DNA of 64,000 nucleotides, taken from the NCBI GenBank assembly GCA_007745635.1, contig CP036272.1, positions 5,540,816-5,604,815 of the forward strand, in the 5' to 3' direction. Position 1 is the stretch's first letter; the number at the start of each line of letters is the position of its first letter. A program made the translations under genes and the position numbers. Origin of the DNA: Stieleria bergensis. Lineage in GTDB: Bacteria > Planctomycetota > Planctomycetia > Pirellulales > Pirellulaceae. This document shows, piece after piece, positions 57,141-64,000 of this stretch. The notes under the pieces are model-generated. The model saw only the letters and a list, made by a program, of their open reading frames with translations, was not told where the DNA came from and did not search any database.

Positions 57141-57653
57141 TTACTGATCAATCGATGGATTGTCGTCTAAATCACCCTCAGTGATGATCGTGAACCCTTT
57201 CTCATTAAGGGTCTCCATCGCCATCTCAATATTTTCAACCATGATCGCCACCGCTGGCTTGCCCAAGGGGCGGACGATCAGCGGGTAGGTTTGGATGATA
57301 TTCAGTTCGGCTTGCAGCAGCGCCGTGCACACTCGCAGCAGGGGTTGTGGGCCTTCGGGCAGCTGAACACCGATCAGATCGGTCTCAATCAAGGCCAAGC
57401 CGCTACGCTCTAGAATTTCTCGACCGCGATCGGCATCGTTGACAAGAAACCGCACAAAGGCACATTCGGCGGCATCATTAATCGACAGGGCGCAAATCCG
57501 GATCCCTGTCCCTTCGAAGCGGCGCACCACTTCCAATAATTGGCCGACGCGGTTCTCTAGAAAGATTGTGAACTGACGCAATGCGGGAAAATTCCGACCA
57601 CGCATGGTTTCGAATTTTGTTCCTGCACCACCAGAGTCGTCGCCTGAATCCAT
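57141..57653 (-). CDS. Double ACT-domain protein
   Basis: About 170 residues from ATG 57653, which has gagga five bases upstream; an ATG at 57686 lacks such a site. After a short glycine/acidic leader come two ACT modules: residues about 22-85 (FTIFLENRVGQLLEVVRRFE, ALSINDAAE) and about 95-155 (LRVCTALLQAELNIIQTYPL). ACT pairs bind amino acids or other small ligands and usually regulate metabolism. No enzyme domain is attached. The ligand cannot be told. It stands alone; its terminator and upstream region are not obvious. Confidence 0.8.
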   Translation of the reverse strand: MDSGDDSGGAGTKFETMRGRNFPALRQFTIFLENRVGQLLEVVRRFEGTGIRICALSINDAAECAFVRFLVNDADRGREILERSGLALIETDLIGVQLPEGPQPLLRVCTALLQAELNIIQTYPLIVRPLGKPAVAIMVENIEMAMETLNEKGFTIITEGDLDDNPSIDQ

Positions 57654-58104
57654 CGTATCCTCGATATTTCCTGCCCAGCTGGCCATCCGCCGTCGGTCTT
57701 ACACAGATGCAAGTGTAAGCGGTTTCCACATTAAGGGTCAATTCGTGACTCACTGATTGACCACTCGATTGGCCGTGGTTTGTGACCTCATTGTGCAGAT
57801 CTGGACTCGCTAAGTCAATCTGAATCGCAGACCATCGCAGCGGTCTCCAGCAGCCTGCGCCCAAACGCCGCCAAAGGGCGGAAGATATTTCGAGGCAAGA
57901 TTGTCGCGGCTACCTTCTCAGCGATCCTGCACCCGATAGGATTTGAAAACTGTTAAGCTACACGAATTCCTTCATTCCTCGCCTTAACCCATCAATTATC
58001 GCTGCGACAGCGGCCAGAAATGTCGCGTCGTTTGCCGTGGAAGCCTCGTCATGTACGCGTGACAATCGGCAGTTTTCATCTCGCTCAGTCACCGCAACTG
58101 TCCC
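57654..58104. other. Divergent intergenic region, no gene recognised
   Basis: About 450 bp between the ACT-domain gene (minus) and the kinase-like gene (plus). Open frames on the minus strand that run through it are antisense to, or extend, its neighbours and show no domain. No operator or RNA is recognised. Confidence 0.45.
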
Positions 58105-59316
58105 ATGACCGCCCCGAACGAAACCAAATCGCAAGAACCAGCCATCGCCGACACCGACCTTGAAGTCAAAGACGCGCTGCTCATCTTTAACTCGGTCTGG
58201 AAAGACCTTGAAGCAGAACATGGCAAACTGAACCTTCGCTTTCCCACCGAATTGATCCTGCTGGGCGGTGCCCCTGGAGCCGGTAAAGGGACCAACACGG
58301 ACTACATCTGTGAAGTGCGCGACATCAGTGCACCACCGGTCGTTGTCAGCGAATTGCTGAGCACCCCCGAAGCCAAACGCATCAAATCCCAAGGTGGCAT
58401 GGTCGGTGATCGTGAAGTCGTAGGGCTCGTGTTTCGCAAACTGCTGGAGCCGCAGTTCAAGAACGGTGCGATCTTGGACGGTTTCCCTAGAACCAAGGTG
58501 CAAGTCGAATGCCTGAAGATGCTCTACGACCGCATGAAAGCCTTGCGACGAGAGCTGATCGCCCACCCACACCTGGCGCAGATCAAACCGCCCGTCTTTC
58601 ACATCATGGTCTTGTTTGTTGACGAAGCAGAAAGCGTTCGCCGGCAACTGTACCGCGGTCGCCAGGTGATCGCTCATAACGAAGAAGTCGCCCGCAGCGG
58701 CATCGGTGAACTGTGGGAAAAACGCGAGACAGACTTCGATGAAAACCTCGCTCGCAACCGCTATCGTGTTTTCAAAGAGAAAACCTACGACGCGCTGGTT
58801 TCGTTAAAACAGATCTTCCACTTTCACTTCATCAATGCCCAGGAAGAGTTGCCGGTTGTTCAAGATAACATCCTGCACGAACTGGAATACCAAAGCTCGC
58901 TCGAACTAGATCCGCGCACCTTTCATGCAATCGGCGACATTCCGCTGGCCGGTCACATCATCCAACATGCTCGGCGCGACCTCGTCGAACGCTTGGATCG
59001 GTATGAATTTGACAATCCGGAACTGTTCCATAAAGTCATTGATCTGATTGAAGAAAAGTTGGTCCCGATCGTGATCCGGCATGCCATCAGCGGCCGCGCA
59101 GCGGTCAGCACCGAGGACGATCTGCTAGACGACCCACTGGCATTGCAAATGCTGATCGACATCTTTTCCGAACGCGGCTACCACGCCGTGATCGACTTGC
59201 GCCGTCGTGAGATCCCCACGCAGGTTGATTTGCAAACCGGCGCGATCACCTGCCGGGTCCAAAAGGTTTATCGAATTGCCATCTACTTCAAAGGCAGTGA
59301 AATCCGCCGCGGGTAA
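58105..59316 (+). CDS. Adenylate-kinase-like P-loop protein with C-terminal extension
   Basis: A 403-residue protein. Residues about 48-270 follow the nucleoside-monophosphate-kinase plan: P-loop GAPGAGKGT at 55-63 and the DGFPRTKVQVECL segment near residue 130, but the NMP-binding arginine segment and the lid are unlike true adenylate kinases; the lid region (RGRQVIAHNEEVARSGIGEL) is long and polar. The C-terminal 135 residues, with LIEEKLVPIVIRHAISGRAA and a strand-rich end, match nothing I recognise. It probably phosphorylates a nucleotide or a related small molecule, but the substrate is open. It is followed 40 bp later by ogt on the same strand. Confidence 0.78.
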   Translation: MTAPNETKSQEPAIADTDLEVKDALLIFNSVWKDLEAEHGKLNLRFPTELILLGGAPGAGKGTNTDYICEVRDISAPPVVVSELLSTPEAKRIKSQGGMVGDREVVGLVFRKLLEPQFKNGAILDGFPRTKVQVECLKMLYDRMKALRRELIAHPHLAQIKPPVFHIMVLFVDEAESVRRQLYRGRQVIAHNEEVARSGIGELWEKRETDFDENLARNRYRVFKEKTYDALVSLKQIFHFHFINAQEELPVVQDNILHELEYQSSLELDPRTFHAIGDIPLAGHIIQHARRDLVERLDRYEFDNPELFHKVIDLIEEKLVPIVIRHAISGRAAVSTEDDLLDDPLALQMLIDIFSERGYHAVIDLRRREIPTQVDLQTGAITCRVQKVYRIAIYFKGSEIRRG

Positions 59317-59356
59317 TCCTGCGACCACAACCCCCGTCCCAGTTAAATCCTCTGAC

Positions 59357-59908
59357 ATGATGACCGCACCGTTGACCTTAGCAAACAACTGCTCTGAGCA
59401 TCCAACGCCACTGGGCATCATGCACGCGACTTGGAATCGGCAAGGACTGCATGCACTTTCCTGGCAACCGCCCACCGAGCCAATCGCTTTGGAGCCAATC
59501 GCTTTGGAGCCAATCGGTTTGGAGCCAGCCGCAAACGCCGCTAGCCTGCCCCTCCAACTCGATCGTTGCTTGCAGCGTTACTTCGATGCCGACACCAGCG
59601 TCCCCGATCGCCGTGAACTGTTTGACGAGATCAGCATTGATGAAACAGGCTGGACGGACTTTCAGCGACGCGTTTACCAGCACTGTCGCAAGATCCCTGC
59701 GGGAGAAACCCGGACGTATCAGCAATTGGCGAGCGCCGCTGGCAGCCCCAATGCTTCTCGGGCCGTTGGCTCAACGATGGCCCGCAACCGTTTGCTGTTG
59801 GTGATTCCCTGCCATCGCGTGGTTGGTGCCGACGGTTCGTTGCGAGGCTTTAGCGCACAGGGCGGCCTTGATTCCAAACGCTTTTTACTGAACTTGGAAT
59901 CGCAATGA
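59357..59908 (+). CDS. ogt: Methylated-DNA--protein-cysteine methyltransferase
   Basis: A 183-residue suicide repair protein that takes the methyl group from O6-methylguanine. The active-site block IPCHRVVGADGSLRGFSAQGG places the acceptor cysteine at residue 152, and YQHCRKIPAGETRTYQQLA with SRAVGSTMARN gives the DNA-binding helices. The N-terminal domain contains a 15-bp tandem repeat that encodes EPIAL units at about residues 41-57, a linker-like, probably surface segment. The ATGs at 59357 and 59360 are equivalent. Its stop overlaps the next start as ATGA, so the two genes are translationally coupled. Confidence 0.93.
   Translation: MMTAPLTLANNCSEHPTPLGIMHATWNRQGLHALSWQPPTEPIALEPIALEPIGLEPAANAASLPLQLDRCLQRYFDADTSVPDRRELFDEISIDETGWTDFQRRVYQHCRKIPAGETRTYQQLASAAGSPNASRAVGSTMARNRLLLVIPCHRVVGADGSLRGFSAQGGLDSKRFLLNLESQ
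59477..59531 (+). repeat. 15-bp tandem repeat, 3.5 copies, in frame
   Basis: Units gagccaatcgctttg lie at 59477-59491 and 59492-59506, a third with one change at 59507-59521 (gagccaatcggtttg), and a partial fourth. The period keeps the ogt reading frame (EPIALEPIALEPIGL). Confidence 0.95.
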
Positions 59909-60765
59909 ATCAGCGTCGATTTCAATTTGGCGAAAACTGGCAGGCCTTTTTAAAACAAGTCGACCAGGAACGCATTCAGCAAGCCTGCCTGTCCTTGCGA
60001 TCCATTTTGTCGCTCGATCCTGAAGCGGACCAACCGTTAGCGGGCAGGTCGTTTTTGGACATCGGCAGTGGCAGTGGTCTGTTTTCATTGGCCGCGTTGC
60101 TGCTGGGCGCAGAGCGAGTCGTGTCACTGGATTACGACCGCGACAGTGTTGACTGCGGCGTCCAGCTGCAAACATCGCTTGCCGCGGAACAACCACAACT
60201 GGCCCAGCGCTGGCAAATCATGCAAGGCTCCGTCTTGGACGCCGAACAAATGCAATCGCTAGGTCAATTCGAGATCGTCTACAGCTGGGGTGTGCTGCAT
60301 CACACCGGGGACATGGCCCAGGCGATCAAGAACGCCGCCAACTGCGTGAACGAGGGCGGCACTTTCAGCCTCGCGATCTACAATGATCAGGGTGGTGCCA
60401 GCGGTCGCTGGTTGCGGATCAAACGAATCTACAATCGGCTGCCCAAGATGCTACGCGGCGGCTGGGTGCTGGGGATCGCGAGCTGCTACGAACTCAAGTT
60501 TGCCGCAGCACGATTGGCCAAAGGACAAAACCCCCTGCCATTCAAAGATTGGGCCGCCAAGAAACGGGATCGCGGCATGTCTGCTTGGCACGACTGGGTC
60601 GACTGGGTCGGTGGTTTGCCATTTGAAGTCGCCAAGCCAGAAGAGATCATCATGCCACTGCATGAACAAGGCTTTCACCTGACCTTTCTGCAAACGCAAA
60701 CCGCTGGCTGGGGCTGCAATGAGTTCACGTTTGCGAAGCGATTGCAGCCTTCAAATCCTGAATGA
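59905..60765 (+). CDS. Class I SAM-dependent methyltransferase
   Basis: A 286-residue soluble methyltransferase. Motif I FLDIGSGSGLFSLAAL lies near residue 50, the acidic ribose-binding residue is in VVSLDYDRDSVD, and the post-motif region VYSWGVLHHTGDMAQAI is typical of the UbiE/Methyltransf_11 group. The C-terminal part (DWAAKKRDRGMSAWHDWVDW) is a distinct cap that occurs in a subset of these enzymes, some of which act on lipid or sugar substrates; the substrate here is unknown. The start overlaps the ogt stop by four bases; the 3' end overlaps the convergent PH-domain gene by 41 bp. Confidence 0.85.
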   Translation: MNQRRFQFGENWQAFLKQVDQERIQQACLSLRSILSLDPEADQPLAGRSFLDIGSGSGLFSLAALLLGAERVVSLDYDRDSVDCGVQLQTSLAAEQPQLAQRWQIMQGSVLDAEQMQSLGQFEIVYSWGVLHHTGDMAQAIKNAANCVNEGGTFSLAIYNDQGGASGRWLRIKRIYNRLPKMLRGGWVLGIASCYELKFAAARLAKGQNPLPFKDWAAKKRDRGMSAWHDWVDWVGGLPFEVAKPEEIIMPLHEQGFHLTFLQTQTAGWGCNEFTFAKRLQPSNPE

Positions 60766-61255
60766 ATTGCTCGCGGTCCAGCGGCGAGACCAGATAGCTT
60801 CTCGTTCCAGTGCTCACTCGAACGCGTTTCAGCGAAAGCGCTGGCCCACTGAGCCAGCTGCCACTGAGTTCCGCAGACTGAATGTGCTTGAGCGGTACTC
60901 GGTAAAAGACCACGCCACACCGAATCGCCAAATTGTCTTTGGCGATCGTGTAACGGCAGGGCATGGTGACCAGCGCGGTGGTCAACAACGTCACCGCCCC
61001 AACCGCTAACAAGATCATTGATGCTTGACCTTCATTGTGCAACATGGCGTAACCCGCCAAACCGAGCGTCACCAATGGCCCCAGCATCAAAAGCACTGCG
61101 ATCCAACCATCGACTTTCGATGGATAAATTTTGTGCAGGGTTTTGTCGCCGGCATGCTGCAAAGCCTGATCGGCAGTCGGTGACGAAGCAGGCTCTGCGA
61201 CGGTTTCTGTGACCGATTCTGTGGTTGATTCGGAGGACGATTCTTCCATGGTCAT
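60725..61255 (-). CDS. Membrane protein with bacterial PH domain
   Basis: A 176-residue protein. A Ser/Thr/Glu-rich N-terminal tail of about 40 residues precedes two membrane helices (about residues 51-72 and 79-97) and a C-terminal bacterial pleckstrin-homology (bPH2/DUF304) domain: RYTIAKDNLAIRCGVVFYRV, PLKHIQSAEL and GTRSYLVSPLDREQF. Relatives are thought to organise membranes or stress responses; the ligand is unknown. The last 41 bp overlap the end of the methyltransferase gene on the other strand. The upstream neighbour is a TVP38 protein on the same strand. Confidence 0.82.
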   Translation of the reverse strand: MTMEESSSESTTESVTETVAEPASSPTADQALQHAGDKTLHKIYPSKVDGWIAVLLMLGPLVTLGLAGYAMLHNEGQASMILLAVGAVTLLTTALVTMPCRYTIAKDNLAIRCGVVFYRVPLKHIQSAELSGSWLSGPALSLKRVRVSTGTRSYLVSPLDREQFIQDLKAAIASQT

Positions 61256-61314
61256 GATGCTTGGTTGAAGGAGCGATGAAGAAGGATCGAGAAACGTGAC
61301 TCAGCGATTGTCAG

Positions 61315-61361
61315 TGACGTCACCCTTGATCTCTGACGTCACCCTTGCGTTCTGACGTCAC
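61315..61361. repeat. 19-bp tandem repeat, 2.5 copies
   Basis: Units tgacgtcacccttgatctc (61315-61333) and tgacgtcacccttgcgttc (61334-61352) are followed by tgacgtcac. The palindrome tgacgtca heads each copy. The stop codon of the minus-strand TVP38 gene at 61320 lies in the first unit. Confidence 0.93.
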
Positions 61362-62159
61362 AGTGGATCGAATCTGTTTCAACTGTTCAATGGCAACCGG
61401 AGGCAACAACAAACTGGCCGCGACGGCAATTGTCAAGCTAACAGCCCCCGTCAGTTGCTGCCAGAAAGCATTCTCCCCGGCATGCAACAACGCAGAAGCA
61501 GCATGAACATACAAGAATTGAGGTCCCAATCCCAGCACCGCAGCGATTAGAAAGGGACCAACCTTCGCACCAACGATCCCCATAGAATAGCTGATCACCC
61601 CTGTGGGAATCGGCGCCAATCGAACCAGCAAGTGCACCCCGACACCAGCGTCTCGCCCCAAGATCATCATCGCCTGACGCAGTGAGGGCGGCGATGACCG
61701 CGGTGTCTGGTCAGCCGACACCGCCAGCTGTTTTTGGGGTTTGCGAAACCACCGCCCGAAAGCGCGGCCGATCAAATAGCCGATCGATGCGGAAATCAGA
61801 GCGACAAACAACATCGCCAAGCATCCAGTGACTGTGCCGAAAAGCGTGCCAGCGGTCATGCTAACCGCTGTTTTTGGCGTAAACATTAACATCGCCAAGA
61901 CACCCACCGGAATGAACAATCCGAGCGCCCATGGCGAGGCCAAATCCAAGCCTGATAACGTAGCCAGCGGATCCCATCCCTGGCCTGCTTGGGAAACCCG
62001 AACCAACAGCCAGCCAAACCCTGCGATCGCAATCAACAGTCCGGCGAAATGCAGCACACGAAATCTCTGCCAAAGGCTCGATCGACGATCCACAACAGAT
62101 CCTGTCGCCGGTTCCCGATCAAAATCAGGTCCATCAGGTGGCGGTAAAGCTTCAGTCAT
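61320..62159 (-). CDS. TVP38/TMEM64 (DedA superfamily) membrane protein
   Basis: A 279-residue polytopic membrane protein. After a polar N-terminus of about 33 residues come membrane segments near 38-55, 75-95, a re-entrant hairpin (FTPKTAVSMTAGTLFGTVTG, the family's P-x-x-x-x-x-x-x-G-x-L-F-G signature), 120-145 and two more toward the C-terminus. The GRAFGRWF segment is also typical. Family members are implicated in lipid scrambling or undecaprenyl/phospholipid flux; the specific substrate is unknown. The last dozen residues are encoded by a 19-bp tandem repeat. Upstream of the PH-domain gene on the same strand, 64 bp apart. Confidence 0.85.
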   Translation of the reverse strand: MTEALPPPDGPDFDREPATGSVVDRRSSLWQRFRVLHFAGLLIAIAGFGWLLVRVSQAGQGWDPLATLSGLDLASPWALGLFIPVGVLAMLMFTPKTAVSMTAGTLFGTVTGCLAMLFVALISASIGYLIGRAFGRWFRKPQKQLAVSADQTPRSSPPSLRQAMMILGRDAGVGVHLLVRLAPIPTGVISYSMGIVGAKVGPFLIAAVLGLGPQFLYVHAASALLHAGENAFWQQLTGAVSLTIAVAASLLLPPVAIEQLKQIRSTVTSERKGDVRDQG

Positions 62160-62266
62160 TCACAATCACACAGGCGGCCTTGAATTAAACAACAGTCCAG
62201 CCATTGTAGCCAGACCACGCGGCAGAACACATCAGGCTGACTTGCGAAAGCGGACGACTCCCCAGG

Positions 62267-62374
62267 CCCAGCGTTTGAAAACAGCCCAGCGTTTGAAAAC
62301 AGCCCAGCGTTTGAAAACAGCCCAGCGTTTGAAAACAGCCCAGCGTTTGAAAACAGCCCAGCGTTTGAAAACAG
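62267..62374. repeat. 18-bp tandem repeat, six identical copies
   Basis: Six perfect units of cccagcgtttgaaaacag run head to tail without spacers from 62267 to 62374, with a decayed seventh (cctgagcgtttg) after them. It lies in the divergent spacer between the TVP38 gene and the P-loop ATPase gene, within 180 bp of the latter's start. No spacers, so it is not a CRISPR. It is the largest of the tandem repeats in the window. Confidence 0.97.
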
Positions 62375-62552
62375 CCTGAGCGTTTGCATGCAAGCCCGGC
62401 GAGCACGTAGAATGTCTGTTGATCGCCACCTTGAATTGACAACCGACTCACGACGAGTCGGCTGTCAGTGCAATCCACCGCTCAAGACGCCCTTGGATTC
62501 CTGCACGCGTTTCATCAGCTCACCCGCGTTTTGCGTTTCCCATTTGCCATTG

Positions 62553-63311
62553 ATGCCCGCAACGAAGTCACCGCCGCCTGCCCCAAACACGCTGCCCAGG
62601 CAAGCGTCGTTGGCCGTGCGTTGGCCGGGAGCAAACCTGAAAACCAATCCGTTTGGCGAATTGACGCGACAAGAACGCAGTGACCTGGCCGTGGTCTCTG
62701 TTCAGCCAATGATCGACGTGCTTTGCGATCAAGCGGAAACGCAACGCAACATCCCCGACGACAACCTGTCCTCTGGCTCCACGTCCTTGAGTGCAACCTT
62801 GCAACCACGCCGGGCCTACCAATTGATCGGCCGCTGTGGGCGTGGCAAGTCCTCGCATTTATTGGCGATGTGGGGGCAATTCCCCAGCGCGGCGTACGTC
62901 TATTTGCCCCAGTGGCAACCCTGTCCGGTCATCCCCGAAGCACCGCTGCTGATCATTGATGAAGCCCAGCGACTTCCCTTTAAAGTCAGGCGTAAGCTTT
63001 TCAGCAGCGGAATCCCTCTGTTGTTGGCAACGCATCGCAACCTGACACCCTGGCTGCGTTATTACGGCTATCGCAGTGTCACCCAGCGAGTCGGCGCAAC
63101 CATTTCGGCGGACAAAATTCAAGCGATTTTCAATCGCCGAATCGAAGCGTCGCGCCGCCTGCCTGACCAACCTGTGCCTCACCTTAGCACGCATGACGCC
63201 GCGATGCTGATCCAACGTTTTGGAACCAACATCCGGTCAATGGAAAACTACCTGTACGAAATTGTCCAGCAGCAAGTAAACGATCATGGCCAAATGCGAT
63301 TTATCGATTGA
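62553..63311 (+). CDS. P-loop ATPase of unknown function
   Basis: A 252-residue protein from ATG 62553. The early segment NLKTNPFGELTRQERSDLAVV precedes Walker A GRCGRGKSS at residues 93-101 and Walker B in LLIIDEAQRL near residue 135; the pattern LLLATHRNLTPWLR gives a sensor-like strand. The C-terminal helices (IQAIFNRRIEASRR, MLIQRFGTNIRSMENYLYEI) resemble the lid of AAA+ or DnaC-like proteins. No partner domain is fused. The next gene starts inside its last 26 bp, so the two are translationally coupled. Upstream lies the six-copy 18-bp repeat. Confidence 0.8.
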   Translation: MPATKSPPPAPNTLPRQASLAVRWPGANLKTNPFGELTRQERSDLAVVSVQPMIDVLCDQAETQRNIPDDNLSSGSTSLSATLQPRRAYQLIGRCGRGKSSHLLAMWGQFPSAAYVYLPQWQPCPVIPEAPLLIIDEAQRLPFKVRRKLFSSGIPLLLATHRNLTPWLRYYGYRSVTQRVGATISADKIQAIFNRRIEASRRLPDQPVPHLSTHDAAMLIQRFGTNIRSMENYLYEIVQQQVNDHGQMRFID

Positions 63312-64000
63312 ACTCGAAGACCCCAATCGAGTGTACCGAGACGGTGATACCATCCGCGGCAAAGTCCACGTGATGTCCACCGCCAACGTGAATTGCAAGA
63401 AGCTAGAAGTCAGTTCTGGCTGGCAAACTCACGGGCGTGGCAATAAAGCCTCCGGCACCACGGAATCCCTGACCCTTTATCAAGGCGAATGGCAGCCGGA
63501 CCAGACACATAGCTATCCGTTCGAACTCCGCGTGAGCTCCTGGCCGCCTAGCTATCACGGGCACTATATCAACATTGACCACTACGTTTCTGCACGAGCT
63601 TACGTGCCGTGGTCGTTTGACCCCAAGGCCGAATCGGAGTTCATTGTTCGCCCCACCAGTCCCGATGCGCCACTGCTTTCCAAACAGAACAAAAGCACTT
63701 TTGAAGCGGGCTGTTTCGTCGGTGGCATCATCCTGGCCATCCTCGGTGCCTTCGTGGCCGTGTTTGTGTTCTTCATGATGTCCGAACCGCTGGTCGGTTT
63801 GATCATCGGGTTGATCACGCTGCCCCTGGCAACATTTGCAGTCATCAAATGGATCCTGCCGCGCTGGCTGTTAGGCAAAGTCGAAGTCGATCTTAAGCAA
63901 GAGCGAATCAGCCCAGGCGAGACCATCGTCGCGTCACTGGCACTGCAACCCAAACGCCAGGTCCCCGTCAATTGCATCGTGGCCGAACTGATTGGCGAAG
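63286..64000 (+). CDS. Arrestin-like membrane protein (partial, truncated by window end)
   Basis: The first 238 residues of a longer protein, starting at ATG 63286 inside the ATPase gene. Residues 6-28 (SIELEDPNRVYRDGDTIRG) and 85-110 (FELRVSSWPPSYHGHYINID) carry the pattern of the arrestin N-terminal fold: a strand ending Y-x-x-G-D-x-I-x-G, then a P-P-S-Y-x-G block. Two adjacent membrane helices follow (about residues 142-165 and 167-188), then a second beta segment beginning VEVDLKQERISPGETI that looks like the start of another arrestin-like repeat. Arrestin-fold proteins bind phosphorylated or membrane partners; a bacterial membrane-embedded form is unusual. Function unknown. Confidence 0.75.
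   Translation, partial: MAKCDLSIELEDPNRVYRDGDTIRGKVHVMSTANVNCKKLEVSSGWQTHGRGNKASGTTESLTLYQGEWQPDQTHSYPFELRVSSWPPSYHGHYINIDHYVSARAYVPWSFDPKAESEFIVRPTSPDAPLLSKQNKSTFEAGCFVGGIILAILGAFVAVFVFFMMSEPLVGLIIGLITLPLATFAVIKWILPRWLLGKVEVDLKQERISPGETIVASLALQPKRQVPVNCIVAELIGE

Noticed and set aside
57958-58677. A 239-codon minus-strand open frame opposite the kinase-like gene
   Set aside because: The plus-strand gene has a P-loop and DGFPRT motif; the minus frame has no recognisable feature.
62267-62374. CRISPR array
   Set aside because: The 18-bp units abut with no spacers, and no cas gene is nearby.

Overview
The window looks like chromosomal DNA from a planctomycete of the Pirellulaceae type (Rhodopirellula-like). 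This is inferred from gene content: two Cys-type sulfatases, an adjacent DUF1800/DUF1501 pair, an SHD1-domain secreted protein, an NPYQPP-type small membrane protein, MJ0042-like zinc-ribbon proteins, a BatA-like/VWA membrane pair, and generally weak Shine-Dalgarno signals. Composition is moderately GC-rich and even. No transposase, integrase, phage gene, CRISPR array or tRNA was recognised, so this reads as core chromosome rather than an island.

Layout. 1-1475: the 3' part of a 23S rRNA gene, the 5S gene and a strong terminator. 1918-6473: a co-directional secreted set (NIPSNAP-repeat protein, alpha/beta hydrolase, sulfatase). 6719-8973: a zinc-ribbon membrane protein divergent from 6-phosphogluconolactonase. 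9155-12633: tadA-tadB-tadC, the motor and platform of a Tad pilus, on the minus strand. 13304-18315: a large BatA-like/VWA membrane pair with overlapping stop and start. 18355-22288: a PIG-L/BshB1 deacetylase, a second sulfatase and a sodium/solute symporter. 22467-24604: nrfH-nrfA for respiratory nitrite ammonification. 24684-29413: birA, a small acidic membrane protein, and the DUF1501 and DUF1800 proteins. 30016-33208: moaA, then an SDR oxidoreductase and a PfkB sugar kinase that fit hexuronate/2-keto-3-deoxygluconate catabolism. 33297-35893: two small membrane proteins and sucB (2-oxoglutarate dehydrogenase E2). 36839-43080: a PAS-GAF-REC signalling protein, protoporphyrinogen oxidase, an SHD1/glycine-rich protein and a ferredoxin-NADP reductase. 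43358-52296: glgC, prfB, mnmA, then xseB-ispA-dxs-nadK (isoprenoid precursor and NADP supply). 52338-55555: four minus-strand genes, one an apparent methyltransferase with an export signal. 55755-56919: fliW-csrA, the flagellar post-transcriptional switch. 57141-64000: a double-ACT protein, an adenylate-kinase-like protein, ogt, a methyltransferase, a PH-domain protein, a TVP38/DedA protein, a P-loop ATPase and an arrestin-like membrane protein cut by the window end.

Two kinds of structure are not explained by the genes. First, at least eleven loci carry perfect or near-perfect tandem duplications with a 15-19 bp period, often at gene ends or inside variable protein segments; the largest is six copies of an 18-mer at 62267-62374. 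Second, a diverged dispersed intergenic repeat occurs at about 1605-1841 and, inverted, at 8996-9130. The fliW-csrA spacer also holds a cluster of palindromes whose minus-strand loops present GGA, the core of CsrA binding sites. Start codons were chosen by family N-termini, signal peptides and occasional ribosome-binding sites; several remain uncertain and are flagged.
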